7,781 nucleotides of DNA from Alphaproteobacteria bacterium (lineage in GTDB: Bacteria > Pseudomonadota > Alphaproteobacteria > Rhodobacterales > Rhodobacteraceae): the NCBI GenBank assembly GCA_030424705.1, contig JAUHWJ010000070.1:1-7781 (forward strand), in the 5' to 3' direction. Below are positions 6,607 through 7,781 of this stretch, in pieces (within the stretch, counting starts at the first letter, position 1; each line of letters starts with the position of its first letter). Below the pieces are notes generated by a model. The model saw nothing but the letters and a program-made list of their open reading frames with translations. It was not told where the DNA came from and did no database searches. The position numbers and the translations under genes are program-made.

Positions 6607-7781
6607 CGGAAATTCCGCGCCGCCCGCGGGTCAGGCGACGCCGACGCCTCGCGCCGCGCCCCGCCGATCACCTCCACGAGCGGGCGCACCTGATCGGCAT
6701 GGCCGCCGAGGGCGAGATAATCCGAGAGCCGCAGCGTGAACTCGATGGGCGCGACGAGCGCCGGCGTCGGCACATAGCCGAAGGCGTTGGCCGGCGTCTC
6801 CATCACGTCCGCCATCACGGTGATGCCGCCGCCGGGCCAGAGGTAAGCCGGCGCGCCGCCGATGGTGACGTTGGAGAGCATCGCCCGCACCGCGCGCGTG
6901 AGCCCAACCGGGTTCTCCGTCACCCCCGAACGGAGCGAGCCGCCGGCGCCGGCCATGAAGAGCACGGAGGTCAGCGCCGACTCGCAATTCTCCCGCACAC
7001 GCTCCGCCGAGGCGACAAGCGCGGGCGGCAATGCCTGCTCGACAGGCTCCAGATCGTCGTTCAAACGAAAGAAGGCCGCGTCCTCCCCCGTGGTCGAGAC
7101 CATGAAGAGCGTCATGCCCGGCCGCGCCTTCTTCGGGTCGGCGGGGCGGAGGATGGCGCGCGGGTCGGTCACGTCCGTCCCGCCCCAGCCGGCGCCCGGC
7201 GCCGCTACCTGGAAATACCGGCCGGGGGTGGAGCGGCGGCCCTTTACGCGGATGCCGGTCGGCTCCAGCCCGAGCATTCGCCCGGCCTGATGCTCGGAGA
7301 GGACGCCGGTGATATGGTCGTCCACCACGATCACCTCGTCGGCATGGGGCGCCCATTGCTTCGCGAACATGCCGATGGCGGCGGAGCCGCAGCCGACGCG
7401 CATCAGCCGCTCCTCCTTCCCGTCGATCAGCGGCGCTTGCCCGGCCTGCAGCACCATCGTCGCCCCGCCCTCGACGGAAAGCTCCACCGCCTCCCGGTTG
7501 CAGAGCGCGAGAAGCGTGGCGCAAGTGACGCGCCCCTCCGCCTTGCCGCCCCCGGTCAGGTGCTCGACCCCGCCGAGGGAGAGCATGCGCGAGCCGTATT
7601 CCGAGGTCGTGACATGGCCGACCGGCTCGCCCTCCGCGCGGACGATGGCGCGCTCTTCACCGATATGGCGGTCCGTGTCGATCTTCAGCTTCACGCCGCA
7701 ATAGGAAAAGATGCCTTCGGTGACGACCGTCACCATGTCCACCCCCTCCACCTCCTCGGACACGATGAAGGGCGCGGGCTT
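6594..7781 (-). CDS. 6-hydroxynicotinate reductase-like protein (partial, N-terminus beyond window)
   Basis: The frame is open through the right edge, giving 395 residues plus a stop; the in-frame GTG at 7763 is probably internal because the upstream codons (KPAPFI) read on without a stop. It resembles proteins annotated as 6-hydroxynicotinate reductase, after the ferredoxin-dependent ring-reducing enzyme of nicotinate fermentation. Family members usually carry an N-terminal 4Fe-4S domain, which would lie outside the window. Counting from the edge, notable blocks are YCGVKLKIDTDRHIG (27-41), SRMLSLGGVEHLTGGG (64-79), SVEGGATMV (102-110), RVGCGSAAIGMFA (128-140), VIVVDDHITGVLSEHQAGR (150-168), KGRRSTPGRYF (180-190), GWGGTDVTDPRAI (198-210) and PAYLWPGGGITVMADV (311-326). 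The glycine-rich runs suggest cofactor binding. The actual substrate is unknown: an aerobe-like context makes classical nicotinate fermentation unlikely. It overlaps the UPF0280 start and heads the visible cluster. Confidence 0.8.
   Translation of the reverse strand, partial: KPAPFIVSEEVEGVDMVTVVTEGIFSYCGVKLKIDTDRHIGEERAIVRAEGEPVGHVTTSEYGSRMLSLGGVEHLTGGGKAEGRVTCATLLALCNREAVELSVEGGATMVLQAGQAPLIDGKEERLMRVGCGSAAIGMFAKQWAPHADEVIVVDDHITGVLSEHQAGRMLGLEPTGIRVKGRRSTPGRYFQVAAPGAGWGGTDVTDPRAILRPADPKKARPGMTLFMVSTTGEDAAFFRLNDDLEPVEQALPPALVASAERVRENCESALTSVLFMAGAGGSLRSGVTENPVGLTRAVRAMLSNVTIGGAPAYLWPGGGITVMADVMETPANAFGYVPTPALVAPIEFTLRLSDYLALGGHADQVRPLVEVIGGARREASASPDPRAARNFRWGR

Noticed and set aside
7761..7763. 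GTG as the true start of the reductase-like protein
   Set aside because: The frame stays open to the window edge, and the family normally has a longer N-terminal region, so this GTG is most likely an internal valine codon.
1..7781. CRISPR arrays, tRNAs, insertion sequences or tandem repeats
   Set aside because: No regularly spaced direct repeats, tRNA-like cloverleaf, transposase or terminal inverted repeats were seen. The short repeats present are local G+C hairpins.

Overview
The window is a G+C-rich stretch in which all six genes lie on the minus strand, so transcription runs from high to low coordinates. High G+C, frequent GTG starts, a Tat-exported solute-binding protein and the UPF0280 / AA_synth gene pair all fit an alphaproteobacterium, probably Rhodobacterales or a relative. 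This is inferred from gene content and composition only; there is no rRNA or other phylogenetic marker in the window.

Layout in transcription order. (1) 7781-5190 holds a tight, overlapping three-gene cluster: a 6-hydroxynicotinate-reductase-like protein (its N-terminus lies beyond the window), a UPF0280 protein with an ApbE-like flavin-transferase fold, and an AA_synth (DUF1185) protein. These travel together in a poorly characterised metabolic module. (2) 5111-3096 encodes a complete transketolase, apparently with its own promoter in the 78-bp gap upstream. (3) 3015-1528 encodes a full-length contractile tail sheath protein of the type found in extracellular contractile injection systems (eCIS). 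It has no tail tube, baseplate, spike, AAA+ ATPase or effector gene beside it in the window. (4) 1357-1 begins an ABC importer operon: a Tat-exported PotD/PotF-type solute-binding protein, then the first 52 codons of its PotA-type ATPase. A perfect 10-bp G+C stem-loop lies between them.

The metabolic parts (ring-reductase-like module, transketolase, amine importer) look like ordinary accessory or core metabolism. The exceptional feature is the lone sheath gene, set between transketolase and the importer. It is intact, compositionally like its neighbours by eye, and carries a helical insertion in the middle. A second point of interest is the pairing of an ApbE-like protein with a putative flavoprotein that carries a GAT motif resembling a covalent flavin attachment site. 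No RNA genes, insertion sequences, attachment sites or CRISPR arrays were seen, and no gap between genes exceeds 300 bases.
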